Shown: piece by piece, positions 13,501 to 25,007 of the stretch | Layout of the letters: each line of letters begins with the position of its first letter | Numbering within the stretch: position 1 is the stretch's first letter | NCBI GenBank assembly: GCA_021464245.1 | Contig: JADCRB010000026.1 | Location: 1,196,639-1,260,638 of the forward strand | DNA: 64,000 nucleotides | Direction: 5' to 3' | Source: Carallia brachiata | Taxonomy: Eukaryota; Streptophyta; Magnoliopsida; Malpighiales; Rhizophoraceae | Program-made: the position numbers and the translations under genes | The notes under the pieces: model-generated | Database searches by the model: none | What the model was told of the DNA's origin: nothing | What the model saw: only the letters and a program-made list of their open reading frames with translations

Positions 13501-14842
13501 AAAACCATTTTCCAAGCAGTTCTTAAATTTAACATTTTTTAAGCAAGAAACATTTGCTGATGCTCGTCAGTTCATCTTTAGGGACCTAATAGGCGTCGAA
13601 AAGAAGCACCAACCTGGGGTTCAGTGAGCTTCTCGCCTCGTCGGGAGATGATCCTGCTTAGATCTGACTGCATAAACTTGAACACAAGGTAAAGGCTGTA
13701 TTGCATTCTTGATGTAGCTATACCTTCGAGTTTAATGATATTGGGATGATCTAGCTCCTGCAGTATCGTTATCTCTCTTGCCATAAACTTAATACTCTCA
13801 GGCTCTGATGTGTCAAACCGAACCTTCTTTAGAGCAACAAGCTCTCCAGTCTCCCTATCTCGAGCTTTATACACATTGCTATAAGTCCCCTGGCCTACCT
13901 GCAAGAGGAACAGATGAGAGCAATTCTAATACCTGTAGGTCTATCTTCTCTAAGACCTGCATAAATGGAAAGCAATGCATCTAGTTATAGAGCACCTTGT
14001 ACCTTTTTGCCTGTTTCTTTCATTGCTTCCTAGCTTCACACAAAGAACAAGGAAAAGGTAGGACCGTGGAAATTGTTGCAAACAACTTCACTTAACTCAT
14101 AGTTTTTTAGTTTCTAAATGATGCCTCAAAACATATATCTTCAGGAAATGGAATCAAATTAAGTCATAGAACAAATAAAAAAAGATTAGCAGCCGTCTCC
14201 TGTTGAAAAGAAGATTAATAGCTTCCTATTTGTTCTTCGGACGGAGTCCTAATGACTATGAACTGCAAAAGATATGTAGCACCTGGGCATAGCATGCGCT
14301 TCATCAGCTTTCAAGCCGAGAAGTTTCGGTCCAAAAGGAAATCTTTAACAAAAGGTAGACACAGAAATTCACATGCCAAGCACTTCTAGAATGGAGAAGT
14401 TGCCTAGGATCATGACATCTACCTTAATATGCAACAAGTTCTACGCACATCAAGCAGATACCTTAGCTAGCTTGTCATAGGAATCCGCACTCCTAGGCAC
14501 CAGACCAGCAAAAACCTCTCTGGGAACATTGTCAACAAGCCACTTTGGCCACCCATCCACAAACTCCTCTCCTCCAATCCTCTTCAAGACAAGCCTATGG
14601 GATGCATCCGCCCTATCATTTTTAGCACCATCTTTGGTGGCCACTTTCTCTCCTCCACCATGAGCCCCATTCAATGCAACGACTTTCGTACTCTCCACTT
14701 CCTGCCTGACCAACTTCCCGGACTTCCTCTGCCCGGCAGCTCTCCCTACATTCCCTCGCGGAGCATGCCCGTTTTCCCCTTTCAACTTGTCAAGGCTGCT
14801 CGGTGGCGAAATTTTTGATTTCTTGGCCAGAATGCACCCCAT
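10580..14842 (-). CDS. CDK-related Ser/Thr protein kinase (At1g54610/IBS1-like), 593 aa
   Basis: Coding exons on the minus strand are 14842-14462, 13898-13614, 13254-12937, 12785-12564, 12288-12194, 11578-11470 and 10951-10580. All junctions are GT-AG and keep frame, giving 593 aa. The N-terminus MGCILAKK fits N-myristoylation at Gly2 plus palmitoylation at Cys3. The kinase domain covers about residues 122-405: glycine loop GQGTYSNV, VALKK lysine, catalytic HRDIKGSNLL, DFGLANFF, VTLWYRAPELLLG and GIDLWSAGC. The CMGC-type activation segment and PGRTEVEQ insert place it in the plant CDK-related branch that includes Arabidopsis IBS1. The alpha-C helix reads EPESIKFMAREI rather than PSTAIRE, so it is not a core cell-cycle CDK. 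The tail is Ser-rich, with RKNLVAPRAKG just after the kinase domain. Membrane attachment and the exact substrate are inferred or unknown. Confidence 0.92.
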
Positions 14843-16500
14843 CTCTCAGAATTCTCGACTGGTTGCGGAGAATCCAATATGCGGTGATTGCTAGGTGTGA
14901 CATAGTAATGATAAAAAGAAGTACATAGTAATTTGAAGAATGGTTTTTGGTCAAAGATCAAATGCGAAAAAATAAGGGACAATGCTTTGGTGCCGTCCAT
15001 TGGCCGGCTACATTCTTTTTGGAGTTTTGCAAAACTGGAAACACACTGGCAATTCCTGTGTCTTGGCCATGCTTTCTCCGCCTTGTGGTGAAAATGGGGA
15101 ATATTGGGGTGCTACTGCAGCAGCCTATTTGTACCTTTTCTTCTCCATTTTCGATGACTTTGGTCTGTGTTTTCAAAGAAATTATTAGTCTATGTTAATT
15201 CAAATTTCCCGTGCAGTTTGGCGGGTGGGAGCGAGTAAACAACTGTCCCTCCGCTCACCTCCATCCATTTTATGTCTAATTGCTGTTCTATTAACGTAAT
15301 GCAAACTTTTCCCAATTTTACCTTTTCTTTTGTTAAAAAAAAAAATCATGTTAATTCATGGAATCTTGTTTGCCAACATGGTGGATTTTGTATCATCTGT
15401 GGCAATAGTTTGTAATAATTTAATATGTCTATACTTTCATTGATTCAAGTTCGAATTCCAGCAGCGTCGTTATAATAAGTCAACAAAATTGTCCTTGCAC
15501 ATTACATGAATTCACAACTCGTTAACACCGTGACTGAATGTAAGAGAAACTCACTGAGCTCAACAGTGCTCAAGTAGTAAATCTACGCTTATCGGGCGAT
15601 GAATGGAACATTCAAATACAAGAATTATTTTGTCATGATTCACAGATTTTATGACTGACATATCAATGAACATCTTTTTTCTATTCTTAGAAAAAAAAAA
15701 AACACAATGGACTTTGTATGGCTCTCACGTTAATTCTACGATTATCCAATATGTTAAATCTTCTTAGAAAGCCTTTCAAGACCATTTTACCTAAACAAAA
15801 AATTTTGAGTCAAACAGCCAGGGCTTTCCGCTGGACAACATTATGGCCAAATTAGAGACCTTTGTTTGGCTGGATCCATAGCAGTAGGAACTAGGGAACG
15901 TACAAGATGACACAAGGCGGTCCCAGCCATAAAATTGGTCGTTTGGCCCTAGGAAAGGCAAACTTCTTTATCTCATATTTGCTTTGGATTTCAGGACCTG
16001 TCTCACCATGTTTACCCAACATGAGATGCTCAGAGAGAACAGACGGTAAAATTTGAAGTAAAAAGTAAAGCTATGCAAAAAGCCTTGCCTTGCGTTCATT
16101 ACATGGTTCCACTCTGCTGCGGCATATAATTTCTCCTATTCAAATTCATCGAAGGGGCATGTAGAGTTCAATGGCCCACATAAGAACTTCCCTCATTTGA
16201 AACTATTGCACAATCGCTATGCTGCCATGAGAGCTTTCTTTTGTCATTTGAGTATACCTCATCTCACTTATGTTCTAACTTCAAAATTAAAGAAGTTCTT
16301 CTATTTAGCAACTGTGATCAGTAATTCTGTCAGAATGCTAGGCAAATATTCTGCTGATGCTCAGACTGTCACTAGCAATTATCTTTCTGGAAGAGGACAT
16401 ACCAAGATCAAAAGGTCCCAAAGATTCAGTCTGTAGAAACAAAATTGAAAAATAATTAGTTATTTGCAAGGATTTATCTGCAGAATATACTGGAAAGCAT
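14843..16500. other. spacer between the kinase 5' end and the TKI1-like 3' end
   Basis: The two minus-strand genes are separated by about 1.7 kb, which should carry the kinase promoter and 5'UTR. Several short ORFs on either strand show no family resemblance. I see no convincing TATA box or mobile element. Confidence 0.5.
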
Positions 16501-16517
16501 ATATATTAGTACCCATT

Positions 16518-19140
16518 TTATCCTGACAAACCAAGGCTCCGTTCGTCATAGTACACTTGAGAACAAAGAGACAAGTCTGCCTCAGATTCTTGATGGCCAT
16601 GGCCTTCTGGAAGGCTAGATTGGGTTTTGTCCTGCAAAAAGAGAATTAGAAAATTTTATGGGCTAGTAACTAAAGACTCTTTGGACTCTTCAGAAACTAG
16701 AGTGGAGACCCTTTAGATCTATTGCCAGAATAGAGACTCCAAAATACTCCATTCTGGAAGATCATTATTTCGATTCAATTCAAATACATGACCCTAGCAT
16801 GATTCACATCTTGAGAACTTGACAAATATTGTTAGTTTGTTACCAAAACTGCATTAGCGTTAGCAAGCAAGGAGCAGCTAAAAGTTCCCCCGTGTGTTAG
16901 CTACAAAAAACGACATCATACTTGCCAGCTTTTTGACCACAATATCAACTTAGAATGTCGAAATGCAAAGCATAGTAACTTAGATAAAATTGAGCAAACC
17001 TCAGCCATAGACGAAAATTCCAATGACTTATAACCAGTATCCTGACCGCAAGGTTGAGAAGGAGCACCTCCATCAGTAACTAGACCTCCTTCACCAGGAC
17101 CTGGAGTATCTGTGCCCGTGGAAGTAAACTTTTGAAAAGAAAATGGATGGCATGTGTCCTCACCATCCAAAATAGATGATCTTGAAATAGGAGGTGGGAT
17201 TGAACCCTGTAAACCATGTGTTTGGGAAACGATAAAAGCATCAAAAGAATCAGATATTAACTGAGATGGCCTCAGGCCTGAATTGCTTCCATTTGCCTTG
17301 GCATCACGATTATTGATCCTGCCCTGCAAGGATGCTTCCGATAGCAGACCACCAATACTTATGTTCATTAGACTATCATCCCACTGTGCTGACAACTGCT
17401 CCTTACCATCATCCGTTCTCACTGTAGCCCCCTAGTAAAATCAAATTAAGCACACTTCATTAAAATACAATACATAGAGCACCCAAACCAAAATGCATAG
17501 AAATATAGAAAAGACGCCTTTGAAAAGAGCTGGCCAAAATGTTGCATAAAAAATTTCTCCCTCCCTCTCTCTCTCTCACTCACTCACACATACACACACA
17601 AACACATGCGCACATGCACAAATACACATATAAGATCCATTATAGGAGCAATATAAATCCTTTGCGAAGACTCCAGATGTAATAGTGACATCCTAGGAAC
17701 GAATAAGAAAAGGGAGCAAGAGAAAGAAACAGCAACCAATACATTGTAAAGTAGGATCAACGATACAATAGCTAATTTCCAATAGCAGGAATAATAGTAG
17801 AAACCTAGCATCATATTCCACTTATATTGTATAAAACTCCAACCCAGAATAAACCCTAGTTTAACCTTGCAGTACATGGCTTTGCAGCTAATACTCAAAT
17901 CTATTCATTTAGTTAAGTGTGGAAGAAACAAGGGCCAAATTGACAGTAAGTTATAGTACCTTAGGTTCAACTTCTGCATTGGAAGTCTTATCAGCTACAT
18001 CTGTTGTTCCGTTAATAGAGCCTAGTCCAAACTTGACAGTTACTGAGTCAATGTGCTTCTCTTTGCCATGTACAGTCTCGTTGACAGTTTTCTGCACTCC
18101 TTCAGGCTGCACATCAGCCTCAAAGGAAGTTGAGACTGGAGGAATTTCAGAGGATCTGGGCTTAGAATTAGAAGACCAGCCATACCTTGAAGAACAGATA
18201 AAGTCAGAAGCTTAAACAAGAAAATAAACTGCTGAATGACCAAGAACAGGGGCTGCTGATCATGCCCACAACCTTAAACGGAAAACAGAAGGGCTTCCAA
18301 TAGCTCTGTAGACATCTCCTGCACAGACATTAATGTCACTCAATGTCCATCTGCAACCAGCTGAATCTTCAGAAATATCGTATGGTAAAAGATTTGGCTC
18401 CCCATGTGCAATGCTTGAACCACCCCACTTCTTACTGAGATGTTTAAGCACAGAAGGTATCCTTTTCCGGGTGCTTAAAGTAAGCTCCAAGTATGGATGA
18501 TAACCATCCTGCAGCAGAAGCATTAACCTCAAAATACAAATTTTTTTTTAACCCTTTTCAATCCCATATGGGAGTCTTATCTTGTTCAATGTCAAAATTT
18601 TACCTTTTCTAATCCCATCTGAGTGTCTTCATCCATTGGAAAAAGCTGCAGCTTGATTTTGCCAGAAGGATTGTACTCGTGTGTAGGCAACCTGTCTGGC
18701 ATTTCTGCGACAAATTTACCATTCTCCAAAGGACGTGGAAATAGGGCTTCAGCAATCCCTGGAGGTGAGGCATGCTTTCCTTTTTCAAGTAGAAAATGTT
18801 CATTTACCCCTAATTTGAGGAATGTAATATTATTAATCAAATCAACAGAACATTGAGGAGAAATGGACAAGCAAGCACTATATATCCTTCATAAAAGTTT
18901 TGAAATGCCAAAATAATATTTGGAAACAAAGAAAATCAGATAGCATACAATTCGACTGATTGATTTGCCTGTTTAAGACCATGCGTTCATGGAGCCTGAT
19001 AAAACTGCCTAACCTGTTGATTTGAGAAATTGGCCGCTGTTTCTGTTTGTACATTTTGACGCTCGAGTCCAACCTGCACCGACTTTAGCCTTCTTTGAAG
19101 CATCGACTGCCTTTGCAGCTTGGTTTTTTGATGTTTTCAT
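16518..19140 (-). CDS. TKI1: TSL-kinase interacting protein 1-like, 446 aa
   Basis: Coding exons on the minus strand are 19140-19014, 18809-18604, 18508-18273, 18185-17960, 17431-17000 and 16631-16518. All introns are GT-AG, the phases agree, and the sum is 446 aa. The ATG is preceded in frame by TGA, which fixes the start. Recognition rests on the GKIKLQLFPMDEDT and HPYLELTLSTRK block (about residues 90-135), then GSPSVFRLRYGW, QLSAQWDDSLMNISIGGLLS and SFDAFI, all features I associate with TKI1, a partner and substrate of the nuclear kinase TOUSLED in Arabidopsis. As I recall, Arabidopsis TKI1 is clearly longer and has an N-terminal SANT/Myb-type domain; none is visible here. A nuclear, chromatin-related role is inferred from the family. 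Confidence 0.8.
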
Positions 19141-19154
19141 GAGGTCCAGCTTTC

Positions 19155-19600
19155 CTGAGTATCATACACGCAACAAAAGGCACTTATACACATGTCTTGA
19201 CAAGGAGCTTGTCTTAACACAAGATTTATATAAGAACTTGGGAATAATTTTGGCTACTACACATTGCTAAACAGTGTTTTCGTTTTGGCTCAGAAAACTA
19301 TAACACAGTCTTGACAGCTGCACAGCCACACAGCAAGCACGAAGCACAGGCACACAAACACGCTCATATAGGAATGAATCAAAGGGAAGAGAATCTAACG
19401 GTGACCTAAGCAGTTTCTCGTGACAACTAAAAAGCAGCAAGCGAAAGAAAGCTTTCACTGCAAAAACCACACACTGTGAAGTTAACACCAACAAAAAATA
19501 GTGCATCCTACACTAACCATAGCTCAGAAAGAGTTGTATGCCCGGACCACAGAACCAATTCGCCAAAAAAGAAAAAATACACACACACATGTATACATAC

Positions 19601-19632
<32 letters not shown>

Positions 19633-20350
19633 ACCCAATACTAGAATTAGAAAAGAAAAAAAAAAGGAAAGGAAGATTCACATACGGCCATAGTCGCACG
19701 AGTTCAAATCAAATGAACCCCTAAGAAAAAAAAAAAAAAAAAAAAAAACAAAGAAAAGAAAACAACGAAAGACCCACCATGGAGATGCAATCTACGGATT
19801 ACAACATAAATTATTTCACACCACTATTATTATTATTATTATTAAGCCTGAATATTTTGATTGGAAACCCTAATTTGGTATGTCGGCAAGACGTCGTCAA
19901 ATGAATGATTATCCGACAATTCACCAAAATCTTTTGACTTTGAGCACGTCAAACAAATTGCTATCTTGCAATCGGATAATTAATTAATATTATTAGAAAA
20001 TAGAAAGACAAAAAAAAAAAAAAAAACCCTAGATTCAATGAATTCGCTCGACTCAAACTACAATCCTAAATCATGGATTACGGCGTAGGAATTAAATTAT
20101 CACCAAATCACAGCAAGAAATTAAGAAATAACGGAAGCGATGAACGGAAAATTACAAAGATGTATATGTATACTCGCGTCGCGTACCTCAATTTTTTTGA
20201 TTCGCAGAATCAACAACGAAAGAAACAAAGGAGGAAAAATGAAAGAAAGAGAGAGATCTTAAATCAGAGCCCCGCAAGAATTGGCAAATTTGACGTTTTG
20301 GCGGGAACGAATTTTTGGTTGCGCGTGTTTGTGGGGTGTGCGTGAGTGTG
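19155..20350 (-). other. TKI1-like 5'UTR exon and leader intron
   Basis: On the minus strand a GAG|GTACGC donor ends a leader exon at 20187, and a CTCAG acceptor lets transcription resume at 19154, 14 bases before the ATG. That would make a 5'UTR intron of about 1.03 kb. The leader exon probably starts near 20350. The intron contains (CA)n/(TA)n microsatellite sequence at 19576-19631. Inferred from splice motifs and the TATA box only. Confidence 0.55.
19576..19631. repeat. compound (AC)n/(AT)n microsatellite
   Basis: A run of AC dinucleotides passes into alternating TA, inside the inferred leader intron of the TKI1-like gene. Confidence 0.85.
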
Positions 20351-20377
20351 GATGGAGAGAGATATTATATTTATATT

Positions 20378-20385
20378 TATTTATA
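20378..20385 (-). promoter_or_regulatory. TATA box of the TKI1-like gene
   Basis: TATAAATA on the minus strand lies about 30 bases upstream of the inferred transcription start and about 160 bases from the edge of the LTR element at 20548. Confidence 0.5.
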
Positions 20386-20542
20386 ATTAGTATAAATAAT
20401 ATATTATCGCTCTTTTTTTTCTCCTTCCTCTTTTTTTTCCCTTTTTTTTTTTTTTTTTTTTTGTCTTTGACTATTGGTTATCCTGATACCCAAACCATTA
20501 AAATCCCGATTAATTCAAGTCGAGTTGAATAGACTTATAAGG

Positions 20543-20547
20543 AAGAC
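20543..20547. repeat. target-site duplication of the Copia element, left copy
   Basis: AAGAC immediately precedes the element and is repeated at 23271-23275 immediately after it. Five bases is the usual LTR-retrotransposon duplication length. Confidence 0.9.
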
Positions 20548-21186
20548 TGTTGTGCAAATAAGCAGCGAAATCGCGAGAAATAGACGCAACAAAATAAAGA
20601 AAGTTTAAATAAAAGAATAAATGGACTCACATAATTACGTAGTTCGATTTATTGCCTACATTCACGAGCGAAGACACGCAGGGAATATTCATTAACAAAG
20701 CAAATAAGAGATATTACAGTGTCATTCTAAAGGTTCACAATACCCAAAAACCCGATACACCCAAATTGACACTCACTCCTTTTGCAACAACAAATACAAA
20801 ACCTCACATACACCAAATAACAAAACACGAGAGTGCAGGACTTAAAACAACAAAAGAACAAACCTTGTTCTTAATCCCTCAATCCCTCTCGGTTGCCCAC
20901 TCCCTAAGCAAATGAAGATGCCAACACATATATACTAAACCTTCAAGCACAAAAGGTCAACAATTAGGCCATTCTCCAAATCTTGTTCAAACTTGCCAAA
21001 CTTGCCAAACTTGCCAAACTTGCCAAACTTTGAATTTCCAATTCAAAGTTGGTTAGCTAACCAAATAAGACCAAATCTAACATTGAAAAATAAACATTTA
21101 ACACATGATCAATGTCTTCAATATTGTAGGAGTTAGCCATCCAAATTTGACCAATGAGACTTTACAATTCAAGACACAATACCACA
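20548..21186 (-). repeat. 3' LTR of the Copia element
   Basis: The downstream LTR in the element's own orientation. It contains four tandem 9-bp ACTTGCCAA units near 20991-21030. Compared with the other LTR it has many A/T bases where the other has G/C, especially in its first 200 bases. Confidence 0.93.
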
Positions 21187-21293
21187 AATCTCCACCTTGA
21201 CTTGAATTGAAAGTTACGACAAGTAACTAAAAAATACACGAGGTAGCAACAAAATTCCCTTCAACAAGTCTTCTCCAAAAGAGTTGACCCCCT

Positions 21294-22586
21294 TTAATTC
21301 ATACCAAATCCAACAGTAGACTTCAACTTGACCGTTGGAATATTACCATAATCCATTAACGAATAAGACGAAACACAAGCAGCTCCACCTGCAACGGTAA
21401 CACCTTGCAGCACATAAAGACTCCCAATTTTGTTAGCATTCAGAAAAATTAGAGAATCTTTAGTAATTGTCAAAACTCCACCTTGAGCTGAAAACACGTA
21501 CCCATTAGTTTCAAGAGTACCCAAAGAGATGATATTCCTTTTCAGGTCCGGAATGTGCCACACATCATAGAGAGTCCTCAATGTCCCGTCAAACATCTTA
21601 ATCTGGACAGTACCTTTTCCCAACGAAACAAGATGTATTGTTCCCCATAAATACAACTCCACCTTCAACTGAATTATAAGTGGAAAACCACTCCTTACTT
21701 GGAGTCATATGGTGGGAACAGCCAGAATCTAAGATCCATTCAGATTTGGAACTTAAATTATCACCGGTTGCAACAAAAAGAACCTCAGCACTAGAATCAT
21801 CTACTGCAAAACTAGCTTCTCCAGGGGGAGTATCATTCTGCTGTTTATTTCTGAGTTTATAGCACTCAGACTTAATGTGTCCCTTCTTGCGACAATAATT
21901 ACAGGTCATTTTTTGTGTTTAGATTTATACCTGGATTCATAATTGTCACTACTGGAGCCTGCATTTCTGAACTTTCCTCTTGTGAGCAAACCATCTGCTA
22001 GAACGACAGAGCTCTCGCCAGATAATTCTTTATCAATAAGCTCTTTAGATAAAAGAGCAGCTTTAACATCTGCGAGAGAAATAGTCTCTTTACCATAAAG
22101 CAGAGTCTCTCGAAAATTCCTATAAGAGGGAGGCAATGAACATAAAAGCCGTAAGGCTTTATCTTCGTCTTCGATTTTGAGATCAATGGATTCGAGATCC
22201 ATAATAATAGAAATGAATTCATCAAGGTGGGACTTGATTGGTGTGCCTTCTGCCATACGAAGCATATACAGGCGATGCTTCAGGTGCAGTCTATTAGTGA
22301 GGGATTTAGTCTTGTACAAAGACTCTAACTTTTGCCATAATCCCAAAGCTGTCTTTTCATGGATGACTTCGCGCAAAACTTCATTAGACAAGCACAATTG
22401 AATTTGGCGAGTGCTTTAGCATCCATCTCATCTTTCTTCTCTGGTCATAGACTCAGGCATTTTTTCTTTTCCAAGTAAAGCAATTTGCAAATTAGATTGA
22501 GTTAAGAGAGCGGACATCTTTACCTGCCACAACAGAAAACTAGTATTGCGATCAAACTTCTCGATTTCAAATTTTGTTGACGTCAT
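21294..22586 (-). pseudogene. broken Copia gag-protease coding region
   Basis: Reading starts at an ATG at 22586-22584. The frame is broken near 22440-22400, again at the 21909/21906 boundary and again near 21650. The gag part (22397-21906) has the UBN2/retrotran_gag pattern, with LWQKLESLY and LCSLPPSYRNF-like segments. The next segment carries a CCHC zinc knuckle (C-X2-C-X4-H-X4-C, about 21900-21858) and a protease active-site motif DSGCSHH, near the usual DSGATHH. The last segment contains the GAG-pre-integrase motif ending in SLYVLQG. It ends at 21294 with no integrase. It cannot make a complete polyprotein. Confidence 0.9.
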
Positions 22587-22632
22587 ACTTGGAAGCCCTC
22601 AAGAACAAAACTAAACAGCTCTGATACCAGTT

Positions 22633-23270
22633 TGTTGTGCAGATGGGCAGCGGAAGCGCGAGAAATAGACGCAACAAAATAGAGAAGGCTTAAAAAAAGA
22701 ATAAATGGACTCACATAGTTACGTGGTTCGGCTTATTGCCTACGTCCACGGGCGAAGACACGCAGGGAATATTCATTAACAAAGCAAATAAGAGATATTA
22801 CAGTGTCACTCTAAAGGCTCACAATACCCAAAAACCCGATACACCCAAATTGACACTCACTCCTTTTGCAACAACAAATACAAAACCTCACATACACCAA
22901 ATAACAAAACACGAGAGTGCAGGACTTAAAACAACAAAAGAACAAACCTTGTTCTTAATCCCTCAATCCCTCTCGGTTGCCCACTCCCTAAGCAAATGAA
23001 GATGCCAACACATATATATACTAAACCTTCAAGCACAAAAGGTCAACAATTAGGTCATTCTCCACATCTTGTTCAAACTTACCAAACTTGCCAAACTTAC
23101 CAAACTTGTCAAACTTTGAATTTCCAATTCAAAGTTGGTTAGCTAACCAAATAAGACCAAATCTAACATTGAAAAATAAACATTTAACACATGATCAATG
23201 TCTTTAACATTGTAGGAGTTAGCTATCCAAATTTGACCAATGAGACTTTACAATTCAAACACATACCACA
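22633..23270 (-). repeat. 5' LTR of the Copia element
   Basis: The upstream LTR in the element's orientation, bounded by TG...CA and followed by the primer binding site at about 22618-22629. It is nearly identical to the other LTR across its length, apart from roughly 30 substitutions and small indels by hand count. Confidence 0.93.
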
Positions 23271-23275
23271 AAGAC

Positions 23276-24144
23276 AAAATTCTCTCAGCATCTATTTGTT
23301 CCATTCAAAAGGCTCAAAATCGATATTTTATTTAAAGAAAACCAAGTTCCTCACCACCAAAATTAACAGACGTTAGTTTTTTTTTTTTTATCTAAAAAAA
23401 TTCTCATTAAGTATTTAAAAAAGATAAAAAATAAAATTAAGTAAAATTAAATCCTTTACTTAATAATTTGAAAGACACTCCTACGTTGCTGGTTAAAGGA
23501 CAAGTGAGGTTTTTTTTTATTCTTCAAAACTTGCTGGTTTGTTCGGCTCCAGTTTGGGCTTCTAACGGAATTGGATATGGGTCGGGTTTGTCACCTCACT
23601 TTTTATATGTTTTTTTTTTATAGATATAATTACAAGCTTGTTTGTAACCTTAGAGATAATATTGTGAGATAAAGTACTACATATAGAAGTATCATGAACA
23701 AAATTATTGAGTCTAAAGTTACTATTACTCAAAGTTTTATGTTGTTTGGTAAACGTAGTGAAACAGCACAAACAAATTGAATTCAATTTTGTTTGTTTAG
23801 TAAAATTATTATTAGAAGTAGTAAAATGTTTATGAAAGAGATAATTATTAATATATTTTATTTTTAAAAATTTCAAATAATTGGCAATGCTAAATTTAAC
23901 TTTAGAGAACTCTCCATGGTCTAAAGAGCCAACAATCTTCTTTGTGAAAATGAGTGTTCTCTATGGTCTAAACAAATCAAAAGCGAGCTCAAGTACACTT
24001 CGAGAGGCTAACTATTATGTGGACTACATGGCGAATCAATGGTGCGTCGAAGAAGCATTGTTCAAGTTATGGGAGGACCCACCTCAGGGCATTCTATCAC
24101 TTCTACATGTTGATATGGTTGGAACAAGTCACTCACGTGAGGGT
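23276..24144. other. intergenic gap between two mobile elements
   Basis: AT-rich sequence with a short open frame at 23881-24147 that I do not recognise. No gene is supported. Confidence 0.4.
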
Positions 24145-24999
24145 TAGGGGTGTTCGCAGATCGGATTGGTCGACTTGGAGGTATATTCGTATCCAATCCG
24201 CCGTCGGCGAGTTGGATAATTTTCCATCCGCACCCAATCTGCCATACAACTCAATACATCCAATCCAATCCGCCAACGGCGGGTTAGATTGGATCGGTTT
24301 GGACGGATTGCCATAATAAAAAAAGTTATAATTTTTTTCAATTTATACATATCATCAATCATCAATGTTTTTACTTATTCTTACTAACTTTATTATTATA
24401 ATGTATATATCATATCCATTCGCAATTTTAAATATTATGAGAATTGATCAGAATTCACTAAAAAAACTATATTAGATTAATTTTACTTGGTAAAAACACA
24501 AATTATCAAACAGAAAAGTTCCTTATTTGTGCTTTCACCCGGCAAATAAGGTGACATCTCTTTCTCCCTCTCTCTTTTATAATGTCCAATATCCACTTGT
24601 GCTGCCAAAAAATAGGAAGATAGAGATACTCCGATTTTTTCTTATTTTTTAAAATAAAATTACGTGTATAATTAGAGAACATGACGATAATACAAGAATA
24701 ATAAAATAGTGTTTTACTTCTAATTTTATTGATTTGTAAGATTATATGAAATGATTGTTTAGTATTAATCCGATTGATATCGATAAATTTAATTTACAAT
24801 ATCAGTTATATATATGTGTGTGTGTGTGTGTGACGGATTGAACCCTCCAATCCGCATCCAATCCACTTTTGGCGGATTATAAAATTTTGAAATCGCAATC
24901 AATCTAATTTCGGCGGTTTTAGCGGATTCAAATTGACTTGGATTGAATTGATCGGATTGATCGGATTGAGTCGGGTTGGTTAATTTTTGAAGAGCTCTA
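24145..24999. mobile_element. degenerate hAT-like non-autonomous element, about 855 bp
   Basis: The left end reads TAGGGGTGTTCGCAGAT. The right end, read in reverse complement, gives TAGAGCTCTTCAAAAAT, matching at roughly half the positions. Eight-base flanks TGAGGGTT (24138) and TGGGGGTT (25000) differ by one base, as expected for an old hAT target duplication. Subterminal regions at both ends are packed with CGGATTG/CAATCCG motifs, typical of transposase-binding repeats. There is no transposase ORF. The exact boundaries are uncertain by one or two bases. Confidence 0.6.
24811..24832. repeat. (TG)n microsatellite
   Basis: A short TA tract passing into TG repeats inside the hAT-like element. 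Confidence 0.85.
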
Positions 25000-25007
25000 T
25001 GGGGGTT

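Larger units (their letters stand above)
20548..23270 (-). mobile_element. complete but pol-deleted Copia-type LTR retrotransposon, 2723 bp
   Basis: Two LTRs (20548-21186 and 22633-23270, about 638 bp each, TG...CA ends) enclose 1446 bp, and AAGAC flanks both sides. On the minus strand the left LTR is followed, after three bases, by TGGTATCAGAGC, the initiator-tRNA-Met primer binding site. AGGTGGAGATT just before the other LTR is the polypurine tract. The interior has gag, a zinc knuckle, a protease motif and a GAG-pre-integrase segment, then stops: integrase, reverse transcriptase and RNase H are absent. The element is therefore non-autonomous. The coding part also has frame breaks. Confidence 0.95.

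Noticed and set aside
14782..15000. 72-codon minus-strand ORF overlapping the kinase start
   Set aside because: It is a different frame over the kinase 5'UTR and first codons.
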